NCBI GenBank assembly: GCA_020633335.1
Contig: JACKDU010000015.1
Coordinates: 100,333-164,332, forward strand
Direction: 5' to 3'
From: Myxococcales bacterium
Lineage (GTDB): Bacteria > Myxococcota_A > Polyangia > Nannocystales > Nannocystaceae
Length of the DNA: 64,000 nt
Made by a program: the position numbers and the translations under genes. Below the pieces are notes generated by a model, which was not told the DNA's origin, made no database searches, and saw only the letters and a program-made list of their open reading frames with translations. Shown here piece by piece: positions 53,692 through 62,553 of the stretch (positions are counted from its first letter, which is position 1; each line of letters starts with the position of its first letter).

Positions 53692-54012
53692 TCAGCCCTC
53701 CTCGAGGGCCTCGAGGTACGCGCGCACAGAGACGAGCCCGGTCGCGGCCTCGACCCGGGCGACCTGGTCGACGAGCGAGCGCTCGTCCTCGTGCTCCCAC
53801 ACGCCCTCGATGCACGAGGCGACCTCGTCCATCCAGAGCGCGGGGATCGGCTTGTATCCCCGGAAATAGGCGACCCGCGCCTCGCGGGGGATCGCCGCCA
53901 GCGCGGCCTGCCAGGACATGCGCCCGGGCTCCTCGAGCCAGAACGACGACCAGCGGTGGCGCCTGGGGTGGCGCACCCAGGGGGGCGCGCCGATGGTCTT
54001 CGTCGCCGTCAC
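53692..54012 (-). CDS. Small hypothetical protein
   Basis: 106 residues, no signal peptide. Trp- and Glu-rich with a helical start (HRRHRWSSFWLEEPGRMSWQAAL in parts). Codons fit the genome bias and the frame has no overlap problem, which supports a gene. It starts 19 bases before the end of the universal stress gene, in the same direction. No family recognised. Confidence 0.6.
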   Translation of the reverse strand: MTATKTIGAPPWVRHPRRHRWSSFWLEEPGRMSWQAALAAIPREARVAYFRGYKPIPALWMDEVASCIEGVWEHEDERSLVDQVARVEAATGLVSVRAYLEALEEG

Positions 54013-54030
54013 GTGTCGATCTGCGTCCGG

Positions 54031-54903
54031 CTACGTCTGCTTGGCTGGCGGGACGATCGCCACCGGGAGTGGCGAGGCGGCCGCGAGCTCGGTGCCGATG
54101 CTCGAGGTGAAGATCCGATCGAGCATCGAGAGGCGGCGGGAGCCGGCGACCAGGAGGCAGGCGTGCTCGTGGAAGGCGGCCATCCAGAGCCCGCGGACCA
54201 GCGGCCCGTCGACGATGTGGACCCGCGCCTCGACCCCGTGGCGGGCCGCCCAGGCCCGCGCGGACTCGCCCCCCTCGCGGCCGATCGCCGACTGAACGGT
54301 GTTCCAGGCGTCGGAGGGGAGGTACTGATCGAGGAGGTTCGGCAGGCGGATCCCGTAGGCCAGGACCAGCTCGCGGCCCAGCGCCTTGGCCATCGCCTGG
54401 CCGAAGTGGAGCGCCCCGACCGCGTCATCGCCGAGATCGGTGGCGACGACCACCGGCCCCTCGCCGACGTCGGCGACCTGGAGATCCGGCGGGACGACGA
54501 TCATCGGCGACTCGGCCCGGCGGATCAGGCGACGGGCGACCCGCCCGAGGCGGACCACCGCGTCCTGGCCGCGCGGCGTCTTGCGCCCGAGGATCAGGCC
54601 GTCGGCCCGCTTGTCGGTGACCGCGGTCGCGAGCCCGTCCTCGGCGGTGGTCGCCCGCACGGTGTCGATGTCCTCGAAGGCATCGCGGGCGCCGACCCGG
54701 GCGACCTCCTTCTCGGCCGCGGCCTGCAGCCACTCGCGGAAGGACTCGATCGGGATCTCGACGTCGCGGGTGGGCTCCGGGTAGGCCTCGATCACGTGGA
54801 CCCCGACGAGGTGCTCGGTCTTCGCGTTCGCCTGCAGCCACTGGGCGTAGTGAAGCGCCCCCTCGCTGAGGCCACGCAGGTCGAGTCCGACAATCCAGCG
54901 CAT
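54031..54903 (-). CDS. Tandem universal stress protein (two UspA domains)
   Basis: 290 residues with two Usp folds in a row: 1-140 (MRWIVGLDLRGLSEGALHYAQWL; GLILGRKTPRGQDAVVRLG) and 148-290 (VVVATDLGDDAVGALHFGQAMAKALG; CLLVAGSRRLSMLDRIFTSSIG). The second domain keeps the ATP-binding-like G-2x-G-9x-G pattern in part (GSRRLSMLDR). Tandem Usp proteins act in stress survival, often by binding ATP or partners. It lies downstream of the gap with CCCCAGGAG repeats. Confidence 0.9.
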   Translation of the reverse strand: MRWIVGLDLRGLSEGALHYAQWLQANAKTEHLVGVHVIEAYPEPTRDVEIPIESFREWLQAAAEKEVARVGARDAFEDIDTVRATTAEDGLATAVTDKRADGLILGRKTPRGQDAVVRLGRVARRLIRRAESPMIVVPPDLQVADVGEGPVVVATDLGDDAVGALHFGQAMAKALGRELVLAYGIRLPNLLDQYLPSDAWNTVQSAIGREGGESARAWAARHGVEARVHIVDGPLVRGLWMAAFHEHACLLVAGSRRLSMLDRIFTSSIGTELAAASPLPVAIVPPAKQT

Positions 54904-54965
54904 CTTTCGCTCCTCCGGCCGTCGCGGCCGGCGGCAGGATAACCGAGGGTCCGGCCGCTTCGTCG

Positions 54966-55023
54966 GCCCCAGGAAAAAGTTTCGCCCAGGGCCCCCAGGA
55001 GCCCCAGGAGAGGCCCCAGGAGC
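54966..55023. repeat. CCCCAGGAG-type repeats upstream of the stress protein
   Basis: GGCCCCAGGA, GCCCAGGG, GCCCCCAGGAG, CCCCAGGAG and GGCCCCAGGAG occur within 60 bases in the gap between the stress protein and the next gene, five direct copies with small changes. Function unknown. Confidence 0.55.
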
Positions 55024-55050
55024 GTGCCCTGCGGCCCCCCCGCCCCGGAC

Positions 55051-55605
55051 CTACGAGGCCGCCGGCTCGGCGCCCGCGCCCGGGAGCTGGCGGGCGGCGA
55101 AGGGCACCGGCTGGTAGCCGCGCTGGTAGTCCGCGAGGACCTCGTCAAAGGGCCGGAGCGCGAGGGCCTCCTGGCGGTGGACGAGGACGAGGTGGAAGAT
55201 CCGGCTCGGGGTGAAGAAGGGCGAGAGCTCGGCCGGGTTGCGGGCGAGGGTCATGAGGAGGAGGTAGGCGACGCGCGAGGCGACCGCCTGGGTGGTCGGC
55301 CCGCCCTCCTGGCTGATCGAGATGTGGAGCACCGAGCCCTCGTCGACCCGCCGGTGGGTGACCACGAGGACGAGGCCGCGCGAGGTGATCAGGGTCCCCG
55401 GCGGGTGACCGTCGGCGCTCGCGGGCAAGGCCAGCGGCTGGTCGCTCGCGGGCGAGCGCTCGATGATCTCGACGAAGCCCGCGTGGAGCTCGCGGAGGTG
55501 CTCGGGCGCGAAGAGCTCGCGGTAGTAGCGGGCGCGGCCGCGGAGGTAGAGGAGCACGAGGGCCGCGGGGACGGCCACGAGGGCGGCGGTGATCCAGGCG
55601 CTCAT
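55051..55605 (-). CDS. Membrane-anchored hypothetical protein
   Basis: 184 residues from the ATG at 55605. One N-terminal membrane helix (about 5-20: ITAALVAVPAALVLLYL) followed by a cytoplasmic or periplasmic domain of alternating strands. DEGSVLHISISQEGGPT and VAYLLLMTLARNP mark the middle. It is in the same direction as the stress protein gene. No family recognised. Confidence 0.68.
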   Translation of the reverse strand: MSAWITAALVAVPAALVLLYLRGRARYYRELFAPEHLRELHAGFVEIIERSPASDQPLALPASADGHPPGTLITSRGLVLVVTHRRVDEGSVLHISISQEGGPTTQAVASRVAYLLLMTLARNPAELSPFFTPSRIFHLVLVHRQEALALRPFDEVLADYQRGYQPVPFAARQLPGAGAEPAAS

Positions 55606-55682
55606 CCTGGCCTCGCCATCGCCCGCCGGCGGGCCCCCTGTCAACGCTCTTTTCGGGCTACGATGCGCGGCGCGCCCCGCCG

Positions 55683-56435
55683 ATGAACGCCCCGACGCCA
55701 GCCCGCACCCTCCACGACCTCGTCGAGCGCGACCGCGATCACGCGTGCGAGGGCCTCGGGAGCCAGCGGATCTGCGTCCGGGTGGTCGCCGTCGCCGATC
55801 TGCCGAGCCGCTTCGGCGGCTACAAGATCGTCGCCTTCGCCAACAACCGCGACGACAAGGAGCACGTGGCGATGGTCCACGGCGACGTGATCGGCGCGTC
55901 GGACGTGCCGGTGCGCCTCCACTCCGAGTGCCTCACCGGCGACGTGATGGGCTCGCTCCGCTGCGACTGCCGCGACCAGCTCGAGGCCGCGCTCCGCCGC
56001 CTCGCCGCCCTCGGCCGCGGCGTCCTCTTCTACCTCCGGCAGGAGGGCCGCGGGATCGGCCTGATCAACAAGGTCAAGGCCTACGCCCTCCAGGACCAGG
56101 GCCTCGACACCGTCGACGCCAACCTCGCCCTCGGCTTCCGCGACGACGAGCGCGACTACGCGATCGCGGCCCACATGATCCAGAGCCTGGGGCTCCGGTC
56201 GATCCGCCTGATGACCAACAACCCCGACAAGATCGCCCAGCTCCGGGCCCACGGGATCGAGGTCAGCGGGCGCCTGCCGCACGTCCTCCCGCCCAACCCG
56301 CACAACCGCTTCTACCTCGAGACCAAGGCGACCCGCTCCGGCCACTACATCGACTTCGCCGGCAAGCCGCACCTCGACGAGCAGTCGGATCCGGTGCTGG
56401 TCGAGGGGATGGGCGAGCCCGGCGAGCGGCGCTAA
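55683..56435 (+). CDS. ribA: GTP cyclohydrolase II
   Basis: 250 residues, stand-alone (no fused DHBP synthase). Catalyses the first step of riboflavin synthesis from GTP. Zinc site C83-x10-C94-x-C96 in RLHSECLTGDVMGSLRCDCRDQL, then RQEGRGIGLINKVKAYALQDQGLDTVDANLALGF, and the conserved end RLMTNNPDKIAQLRAHGIEV. All catalytic features are present. Gene stands alone with no other rib gene near. It lies divergent from the membrane hypothetical. Confidence 0.95.
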   Translation: MNAPTPARTLHDLVERDRDHACEGLGSQRICVRVVAVADLPSRFGGYKIVAFANNRDDKEHVAMVHGDVIGASDVPVRLHSECLTGDVMGSLRCDCRDQLEAALRRLAALGRGVLFYLRQEGRGIGLINKVKAYALQDQGLDTVDANLALGFRDDERDYAIAAHMIQSLGLRSIRLMTNNPDKIAQLRAHGIEVSGRLPHVLPPNPHNRFYLETKATRSGHYIDFAGKPHLDEQSDPVLVEGMGEPGERR

Positions 56436-56471
56436 CGCCCCGACCGCGACGTTTCGCTCGCCGCGGCCGCG

Positions 56472-57167
56472 CTACGGTGATTCGCTGTAGGTCACCCGGA
56501 CCTCGACCTCGCCGGCCTTGTCGCACTCGGCGTCGCACTGGCGCCAGTCGACGCCGCCGATCGGTACGGTCGCGTAGGCGTCGATCGGGACCTGACCGCC
56601 GTAGACGTCCTCGAACCACACGGCGCCCTGATCGTCGAAGATCGTGAAGAGGAAGGAGACCCACACCGGGCGATGGTTGTTCGCGTTGCGGATCATGGCG
56701 ACCGCGGTGATCTGCGACCCGTCGACCTCGGTGCCGATGCTGACCACCTCGAGGCACGCGGCGAGGTCGAGAATCTCGGTCTTCGTGTCCTCGCGGCCGT
56801 CGGCGTCGACCACCCGGAGCTCGACCGGGAAGGGGCCGGCGCCGCTGAATCGGGCCTCGGCCTCCGTCGTCGCCGCCGTCTGGCCGCCGCCGAAGTCCCA
56901 GTGGTACTCGGCGATCGGCGCGTCGCCGGCGATCGAGGCGTCGGCGGTGAAGGTGGCGGCCGGCACGAGGTCGCAGATCGCCCCCCAGGTGAAGTCGGCG
57001 GTCGGGCCCTCCCCCACGCAGCCCGCGGCGAGTACGAGGACGGCGGGGAGGAGGCGGCAGGCGAGCGCCGCTCGAGGACGGGAACGCCCGGCGATCGCGG
57101 CGCCGCAGACGTCGCTCGAGGCGGGGGACCGGGGAGTGACGCTCGAGGGTCTCACCGCTCGTCTCAT
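56472..57167 (-). CDS. Lipoprotein with PKD-like domain
   Basis: 231 residues from the ATG at 57167; about 35 residues precede the signal helix, so a later start is possible. Lipobox LAAGC, then a PKD-like segment (PIAEYHWDFGGGQTA followed by GPFPVELRVVDADG) and a C-terminal domain with a Cys pair (CDAECDKAGEVEVRV). PKD domains are protein- or sugar-binding and extracellular. Convergent with ribA. Confidence 0.7.
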   Translation of the reverse strand: MRRAVRPSSVTPRSPASSDVCGAAIAGRSRPRAALACRLLPAVLVLAAGCVGEGPTADFTWGAICDLVPAATFTADASIAGDAPIAEYHWDFGGGQTAATTEAEARFSGAGPFPVELRVVDADGREDTKTEILDLAACLEVVSIGTEVDGSQITAVAMIRNANNHRPVWVSFLFTIFDDQGAVWFEDVYGGQVPIDAYATVPIGGVDWRQCDAECDKAGEVEVRVTYSESP

Positions 57168-57518
57168 CGTAGTTCGGATGATAGCCCTCGGCCGGCCACA
57201 AGGCGCCGGCTTCCTCGACCCAGGCGACGACGTCGTGGCGCTTTCGAGGTTCCAGCTGAGACTTCGAGGGAGGGCCGGCGCAGCCGGAGACCCACGGAAG
57301 CGAAGAGCGCGTTCTACGCGCACCGCTCGTCTCGGTGGCGCCTTGCTCCTTGTCGGCCGCGAGCCCAGCGCCCAGGCCGGAGTCTGCGGCACGTCGGCGA
57401 CAGGTCGCGCGAAGTCGGCCGCGACAAAGTGTCCACATTTTCAGGGCGATTCCATCTCGCACACCAGCTCAAAGGCCGAGCACCGCGCAGACGAGGGCTC
57501 AGCCTTCTCTGCGCCCGT
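57168..57518. other. Gap with possible degenerate coding sequence
   Basis: 351 bases, lower in GC than the surrounding genes. On the minus strand the sequence can be read as protein-like pieces (for example EPRKRHDVVAWVEEAG near 57200-57250) that do not join into a full gene. It may be the remnant of a mobile-element gene, but I cannot name a family. Otherwise I see no gene. Confidence 0.25.
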
Positions 57519-58202
57519 CTACGAGCAGCTCGCGAAGTCTGTCAAGGAGTCACAGTAGACCGCCTCGAATGGACCTTCGAGAAGGAGGCCTGCGAGCGGG
57601 TCCATCACCCGCAGCGTGCCGCTGAGTCGCGGCGGATCGCTGGGATCGGCCACGTACCAGGATCCGTGCCGCTTCACATCGACGACCTCCGCCTCTGTGT
57701 ATGCCACAAACTCCCCGTCCCAGTGGAGTGCCCCCCAGCCGGTGCTCCCCTCGAGGAGATTGAGTTCATTCGCCGAGACGAACGTCAGCGAGCGCTGCCC
57801 GTCCGTGTCCTCGACGAAGGACGCAAGGTCCACGCTGACGTCCACGATATGAAGCTGTAGTTGCTGGCACTCACTCCACCAACAACTGTACCCCGTGAGG
57901 CTGAAGAGCGAGCGGTCACCAGAGAAGGGCCCGAGGGGCGTCGAGCCGACGATGCTCGAACCCGAAAGCGACGCCAGATCGCAGCCTTGAAGTCCGGGCC
58001 ATTTCTCGATTGGCCCGCAGGCCACCCGATTCTCGTCGCAGTCACAGAGTAGAGCTGCCTCGTCGAGCTCCCCGGTAGATCCGGTAGATGTCGAGGTTCC
58101 CGACGTTCCGGCCTGCGAGTCGGTCATGCTTGAGCTCGGCGCGCCGTGACCACAGGCACAGAGCACGAGCGCGAACACGGCTGCCCGGTCGACTCGACGC
58201 AT
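57519..58202 (-). CDS. Lipoprotein, function unknown
   Basis: 227 residues. Signal peptide and lipobox FALVLCAC with Cys at about 17, Thr/Ser/Gly linker, then a Cys- and Trp-rich domain (CDCDENRVACGPIEKW, YSCWWSECQQL) and a soluble beta-rich end. Its DNA is lower in GC than neighbours and uses more rare codons, as for the gap downstream. No family recognised. Confidence 0.75.
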   Translation of the reverse strand: MRRVDRAAVFALVLCACGHGAPSSSMTDSQAGTSGTSTSTGSTGELDEAALLCDCDENRVACGPIEKWPGLQGCDLASLSGSSIVGSTPLGPFSGDRSLFSLTGYSCWWSECQQLQLHIVDVSVDLASFVEDTDGQRSLTFVSANELNLLEGSTGWGALHWDGEFVAYTEAEVVDVKRHGSWYVADPSDPPRLSGTLRVMDPLAGLLLEGPFEAVYCDSLTDFASCS

Positions 58203-58301
58203 GAGCGAAGGATACCGAAGCACGGCGCCCGAGGCGGCGAATTGCGTGCGCTCCCGATCCGATCCCGCCGCGAGGATGAGCGACACGTCGCTCTCACGCC
58301 G

Positions 58302-60431
58302 CTAGTCGACGAAGAGCGGCTCGCCGGTCTGCTCGAGGTAGAGGTCGAGCGCCTCTTGGAGGGCCGCGAAGCCGTCCCCCGCGATCGAGGCGCTCTGGTC
58401 GCCCGGCTGGCGGTGCCCGCGGATCCCCTGGACGAGGAGGTCGTAGACGATCTTCCGCTCGCCGTCGAAGGCCGCGACCATGTCGTGGGTCGCGCGATCG
58501 TTCGCGGTGTAGCGCCAGGTCTCGGCGAAGAGGATCCGGCCCGCGCCGCCGCCCCGGGCGAGCGCCGCGAGGGCGACGCCGTCGAGCCGCTCGGGCGCGG
58601 GCGTCTCGGTGAACGCGAGGATCGTCGGCACGACGTCGACCGCGCTGGCGAGCGCGTCGGAGCTCCCGGGCGGCATCCCCGGCCCCCGGACGACCAGCGG
58701 GATCCGGAGGTCATCCTCGGTGAGGTTGATCCCGTGATTGCGGTGGCTGCCGCTGAAGCGCTCGCCGTGGTCGGCGGTGATGATCACCGCGACCTCGCTG
58801 CCGCGCTCGCGCCCGAGCTCGTCGATCCGCGCGAGGAGGCGAGCGAGGTGGGCGTCGGTGAAGGCGACCTCGTGGGCGAAGCGCCCGGCCGCGTCGTCAC
58901 CCCAGCGCTTGGTCCCGCGGTGCCAGGTGTGGGGCGCGTGGGGGCCGAAGTAGTGGACCCAGAGGAAGAACTCCTGGTCGGACTCGACGGTGTCGAGGAC
59001 GTCGATCGCCCGGTTGGTCACCGCCGCGTCGTTCGAGCGCCCGGAGACCTCGAGGTACTCGTCGAAGCCCGGGTAGGCGCCGCTCGCTACGTCGAGGAAG
59101 CCGGTAGGGCCGTCGTCGACCACCGCGGCCGTGTACATCCCGCGGCGCTGCAGGAGCACCTGGATCGGCATGTGGGTGTCGGGGCGCGGGAGCCCGAAGC
59201 GGAGCCGCAGCTCCTCCCCGCCGCGGAGCTCGTCGCGCTGATCGCTGCGGTAGAGGCGGAAGCGGTTGGACTCGTAGAAGCTCGACCACTCGAGGCGCCG
59301 CGGGAAGACCCCGCGGAGGAGCGATGAGAGCGCGAGGCTGGTCCAGGCGCCGGAGGCGTAGGCGCGGGTGAAGCGGGTCGCCCCCTCGGACCAGCGCGCG
59401 AGCTCGGGGGTCGCGTCGTAGTCGCCGCCCCAGCTCACGAAGTCGGCGCGGAGGCAGTCGATCGTCACCAGGACCACGCTCCGGGGCGAGGGCTCCTCGG
59501 GGATCGGCGGATCGGGCGGCCGCCCGAAGGGCGGCGCGTCGCCGAGCTTGCAGTTCTCGTCGATCCCGTTGCCGCGGATCTCGCGGGCGAAGGGGTGGAT
59601 CGTCGGATCGAAGGGCGCGCAGTCGCTGCCCCCGAGGATCGGCGCGTAGCCGTCGCGGTCGACGTCGGCGAGCTCGCGGAGCGCGCCCACGGCCATCCCC
59701 GAGAAGGGCCGCGCGAGGAGCCCGCCGAGGACCTCCGGCTGAGCGCCGACCCAGCCGATCGCCAACGCGAAGGGGAGCGCGAGCGCGAGCACCCCGGCCG
59801 CCTGCGTCGACCGACGGAGCCGCCCCGGCGCCCGCAGCCGCTCCGGCCAGCGCCCCCGGAGCATCACCGCGAGGATCGTCAGCATCACCAGCGCGACCAC
59901 CCGGAGGGTCTCGTGGGCGGCCCGATAGGCGTCGAGGCCGACGTTGCGATCGACGACGACGAAGAGCGCCGCGAGCGTCGCCAGGAGCGTCCCGCTCCAG
60001 ATCGGCCGCTTCGGCGCGCGCATCAGCCAGGCCGGGGCGCCGCGGGTCGGGTGGGTGACGAGGCCGAGGGAGAGGACGAGGCCGCCGGCGCCGACGCTGG
60101 CGATCGCGGCGAAGACCGCGTCGAGGTGATCCTTGCCGCCGAGCCGCGCGAGCACGCCGAGCTGGCTGATCAGCCAGGACGCGAGGAGGGCCCCCGCGCC
60201 GACCCAGAGGAGCACCCGCGGCGCCCGGGTCATCCGCCGGGAGAGCTCGAGGAGGAGGGCCCAGATCGCCCCGAGGAGGGCCCCCGCGCCGACGCCGACG
60301 CCGAAGGCCGCCGCGAGCGAGGCCGCCGTGACCGCCCAGCCGCCGGCGGCGAAGTCGGCCATCGCCAGGAGCCCCGCGACGAGCGCGGTGAGCGGGACGT
60401 AGGCGAGCGTGCTGTCGCGTTCCTGGGCCAT
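58302..60431 (-). CDS. Membrane sulfatase/alkaline-phosphatase superfamily protein with MopE-type motif
   Basis: 709 residues from the ATG at 60431. Eight or so membrane helices in the first 270 residues, a MopE-like metal-binding motif (DVDRDGYAPILGGSDCAPFDPTIHP ... GNGIDENC) at about 288-330, and a sulfatase domain from about 350: VLVTIDCLRADFVSWGG, nucleophile region ASGAWTSLALSSLLRG (Thr as in phosphoethanolamine transferases rather than Cys), DHGERF and GHRNHGINLTEDDLRIPLVV. The position of the domain outside the membrane fits modification of envelope lipids or polymers. Fusion of MopE motif and sulfatase is unusual. Confidence 0.85.
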   Translation of the reverse strand: MAQERDSTLAYVPLTALVAGLLAMADFAAGGWAVTAASLAAAFGVGVGAGALLGAIWALLLELSRRMTRAPRVLLWVGAGALLASWLISQLGVLARLGGKDHLDAVFAAIASVGAGGLVLSLGLVTHPTRGAPAWLMRAPKRPIWSGTLLATLAALFVVVDRNVGLDAYRAAHETLRVVALVMLTILAVMLRGRWPERLRAPGRLRRSTQAAGVLALALPFALAIGWVGAQPEVLGGLLARPFSGMAVGALRELADVDRDGYAPILGGSDCAPFDPTIHPFAREIRGNGIDENCKLGDAPPFGRPPDPPIPEEPSPRSVVLVTIDCLRADFVSWGGDYDATPELARWSEGATRFTRAYASGAWTSLALSSLLRGVFPRRLEWSSFYESNRFRLYRSDQRDELRGGEELRLRFGLPRPDTHMPIQVLLQRRGMYTAAVVDDGPTGFLDVASGAYPGFDEYLEVSGRSNDAAVTNRAIDVLDTVESDQEFFLWVHYFGPHAPHTWHRGTKRWGDDAAGRFAHEVAFTDAHLARLLARIDELGRERGSEVAVIITADHGERFSGSHRNHGINLTEDDLRIPLVVRGPGMPPGSSDALASAVDVVPTILAFTETPAPERLDGVALAALARGGGAGRILFAETWRYTANDRATHDMVAAFDGERKIVYDLLVQGIRGHRQPGDQSASIAGDGFAALQEALDLYLEQTGEPLFVD

Positions 60432-60795
60432 CCGGACGCCATCCGGGAGCGGATGGTGAGCGCAAAATTCCAGGCGACGATAGCACCCGCCGCTGGCCTC
60501 AGGTCGGCGAATCCCGGCGCTCTCGGGGCCTCTGGCGCAGCCGTCGGCCCTCGACGCTCGATTTCGCGCGGATCTCATGCTGACGACGGCATCCATGGAC
60601 ATGTCTCTTAGGACATGTCCATGGCGCGCGCGATCACGGCTTCGACCCCGGCCGGGGAGCACGACGTCCCCGCTCGAGCTCCGGCCGAGGCGCGAGCGCG
60701 CCGATCGGGATCTACCGCCGCCCCACGCTCCAGAGACCGGGGCGCTACCCTAGCGCGCGCGAGCCCCGGCCGACATCCGCTATCGTGTCGCCGCC
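60432..60795. other. Divergent gap upstream of the sulfatase
   Basis: 364 bases without a gene I can support. It holds the long palindrome at 60593-60624 and should carry promoters for the sulfatase (minus) and the DUF2505-like gene (plus). No clear -35/-10 pair stands out. Confidence 0.6.
60593..60624. repeat. 13-bp-arm perfect inverted repeat, contains dispersed repeat copy 11
   Basis: CCATGGACATGTC (60593-60605) and its complement (60612-60624) flank a 6-base loop. Its inner part, 60602-60615, is the eleventh copy of the dispersed inverted repeat (TGTCT-CTTA-GGACA). It lies about 160 bases from the sulfatase ATG. Confidence 0.65.
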
Positions 60796-61287
60796 ATGAC
60801 CGCCCGCTTCAATTCCCGCCAGCGCTTCCCCGTGCCCGTCGACGCCCTCTTCGAGGCCCACTGCGACCCGGCGTTTCAGGAGGCCAAGGCGCTCGCCCTC
60901 GGGGCCACGACCGCCAAGGCGCGCCGCCGCGACGAGGGCGGGAGCGTCGTCGTCGAGATCGACTCCAGCCAGCCCGCGCGCTGGGGCGGCGGCGAAGCGA
61001 ACGCGGGGACGATGACCTACCGCCTCGATCCGGCCGGCCTCCGCGGCACGTGGAAGCGGACCCAGAAGGGCTACGAGGACCGCTCGAGGGCCGAGGGGAC
61101 GATCGTCTTCCGGGCCCTCGGCGACGGTCAATCGGAGGTCGAGGTCCAGGGGGAGATCGAGATCAAGATCCCGCTCATGGGCAAGATGATCGAGAAGAAG
61201 ATCGTCGCGGCGATCGACGAGCAGCGCGCGAAGGAGGAGGCGACCGCCGCCGATCTCCTCCGCCAGCGGGCGGCGACCAAGGGCTAG
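60796..61287 (+). CDS. DUF2505-like (SRPBCC-fold) protein
   Basis: 163 residues, no signal peptide. Start MTARFNSRQRFPVPVDALFEAHCDPAFQEAKA and end EIKIPLMGKMIEKKIVAAIDEQRAKEEA fit the DUF2505 pattern, a SRPBCC-type lipid/ligand-binding fold of unknown function. Its stop shares one CTAG with the stop of the CDF-like gene (61284-61287). Confidence 0.75.
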   Translation: MTARFNSRQRFPVPVDALFEAHCDPAFQEAKALALGATTAKARRRDEGGSVVVEIDSSQPARWGGGEANAGTMTYRLDPAGLRGTWKRTQKGYEDRSRAEGTIVFRALGDGQSEVEVQGEIEIKIPLMGKMIEKKIVAAIDEQRAKEEATAADLLRQRAATKG

Positions 61288-62216
61288 CGCGGCGAGGGCG
61301 ACGCCCCGGACGTCGACGGCGGGTTGAGCTCGACGTGGACCGTCGCGGCCTGCGGGCATGCCCGGCGGACGGCCGCCTGCACGGCATCGACGGCGCGCTC
61401 GACCGCGTCGGTGTCGAGGCCGTCGCGGAGCGCGACGTCGACGTCGACGGCGACCCGCTGGGCCCCGGAGTGGACGGCGACCAGGCCGTTCACCACGTCG
61501 ACCGCCTCGACCTCGAGGACCGCGCGGCGGATCGCCTGCTGGATCGCCGGCGCGACCGCCCGGCCGGCGATCAAGCCCCGGGCGCGGGCGACCAGGAGGA
61601 GCGACGAGAGCGCGGTGAGGCCGGCGATCCCGAAGGCGCCGAGGGCGTCGAAGAGCGTCCGCCCGCTGAGGAGGTAGGCCGCGAGCGCGAGGAGCCCGAG
61701 GAGCGCCGAGAGGGTCCCGAGCGCGTCGCGGACGAAGGCGGTCTCGACCAGCGGCTGGGCGCCGCTCGCCCACGCCCGTCGCAGGCTCCCGCGACCCCCC
61801 GCCAGGCGCCGCCACTCGAGCCGCACCGTCCAGCCGTTGGTGAGGAGGGAGAGGCCGAGCACGCCGATCCCCAGCCAGGGCGCGTCGATCGCCTGCGGCT
61901 CCAGCCACTGCTCGACCCCGCGGAGCGTCGCCAGGCCGCTGCCGAGCACGAGCATCGAGATCGACGAGAGGAGCGCCCAGAAGAAGACCTCGCGGCTGTG
62001 GCCGCGCGGGTGCTCGGCGCTCCGCGGCCGCCGTGAGCGTCGCTCGCCGATCACCAGGAGGAGCGAGCCGAAGGTGTCGGCGAGGCCGAGCGCCATCTCG
62101 GCGAAGAGGACGGCGGAGCCGGTGACCCAGTAGACGACGAGGTTGAGGACGATGTCGCTCACGTCCACGAGGAAGGAGGCGAGGACGACACGTCGGGTGG
62201 GCGGGGCAGCGGACAT
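61284..62216 (-). CDS. Cation diffusion facilitator-like membrane protein with altered metal site
   Basis: 310 residues with six membrane helices in the CDF layout and a cytoplasmic C-terminal domain with VHVELNP-type ending. The first metal motif (normally H-x3-D) reads Leu43-x3-Asp47 (ALGLADT), and the second reads Ala160-x3-Asp164 (AFVRDAL): both histidines are missing while both aspartates remain. The protein may move another cation or have lost transport. It is convergent with the DUF2505-like gene. Confidence 0.8.
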   Translation of the reverse strand: MSAAPPTRRVVLASFLVDVSDIVLNLVVYWVTGSAVLFAEMALGLADTFGSLLLVIGERRSRRPRSAEHPRGHSREVFFWALLSSISMLVLGSGLATLRGVEQWLEPQAIDAPWLGIGVLGLSLLTNGWTVRLEWRRLAGGRGSLRRAWASGAQPLVETAFVRDALGTLSALLGLLALAAYLLSGRTLFDALGAFGIAGLTALSSLLLVARARGLIAGRAVAPAIQQAIRRAVLEVEAVDVVNGLVAVHSGAQRVAVDVDVALRDGLDTDAVERAVDAVQAAVRRACPQAATVHVELNPPSTSGASPSPR

Positions 62217-62294
62217 CGGCGAGCCGGCGGCCCTGCGGGCCGCGGGGCGAACGCTACCGCAGGTGCACCGCAAGCGGGAGGCGAGCGCCGCCGG

Positions 62295-62477
62295 CTACCA
62301 GAGGCTGGCGTCGTGGAACCAGGGGCTGCTCAGGTCCTGGACGCCGCGCCCCGGCGCCAGCGCCAGCGCGGCCTCGGCCGCCGGCCGCGAGGTCCCGGGG
62401 GCGAAGAGCGCGGCCCAGAGGCGGCGGAGGAGGACCAGCAAGACGCGGAGGAGCGCGGGTCGTCGGGGGCTCACCAC
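62295..62477 (-). CDS. Small membrane protein, hypothetical
   Basis: 59-60 residues starting at GTG 62477 or 62474. Hydrophobic helix near the start (ALLRVLLVLLRRLWAALFA) with Arg, then a soluble tail ending SSPWFHDASLW. Third positions are GC-rich as in real genes. It lies 79 bases upstream of the CDF-like gene in the same direction. Could be a chance frame. Confidence 0.45.
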   Translation of the reverse strand: MVSPRRPALLRVLLVLLRRLWAALFAPGTSRPAAEAALALAPGRGVQDLSSPWFHDASLW

Positions 62478-62553
62478 GGGCCGAGGCTAGCCGGGCCCGG
62501 CGCAATCGCGGCCACGAGGGCGTGACAATTGGGTCACGCGATCGGACGCCCGC

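Noticed and set aside
54009..54428. Short minus frame inside the universal stress gene
   Set aside because: It is a shifted reading of the Usp coding sequence with Arg/Ser-rich content and no motif.
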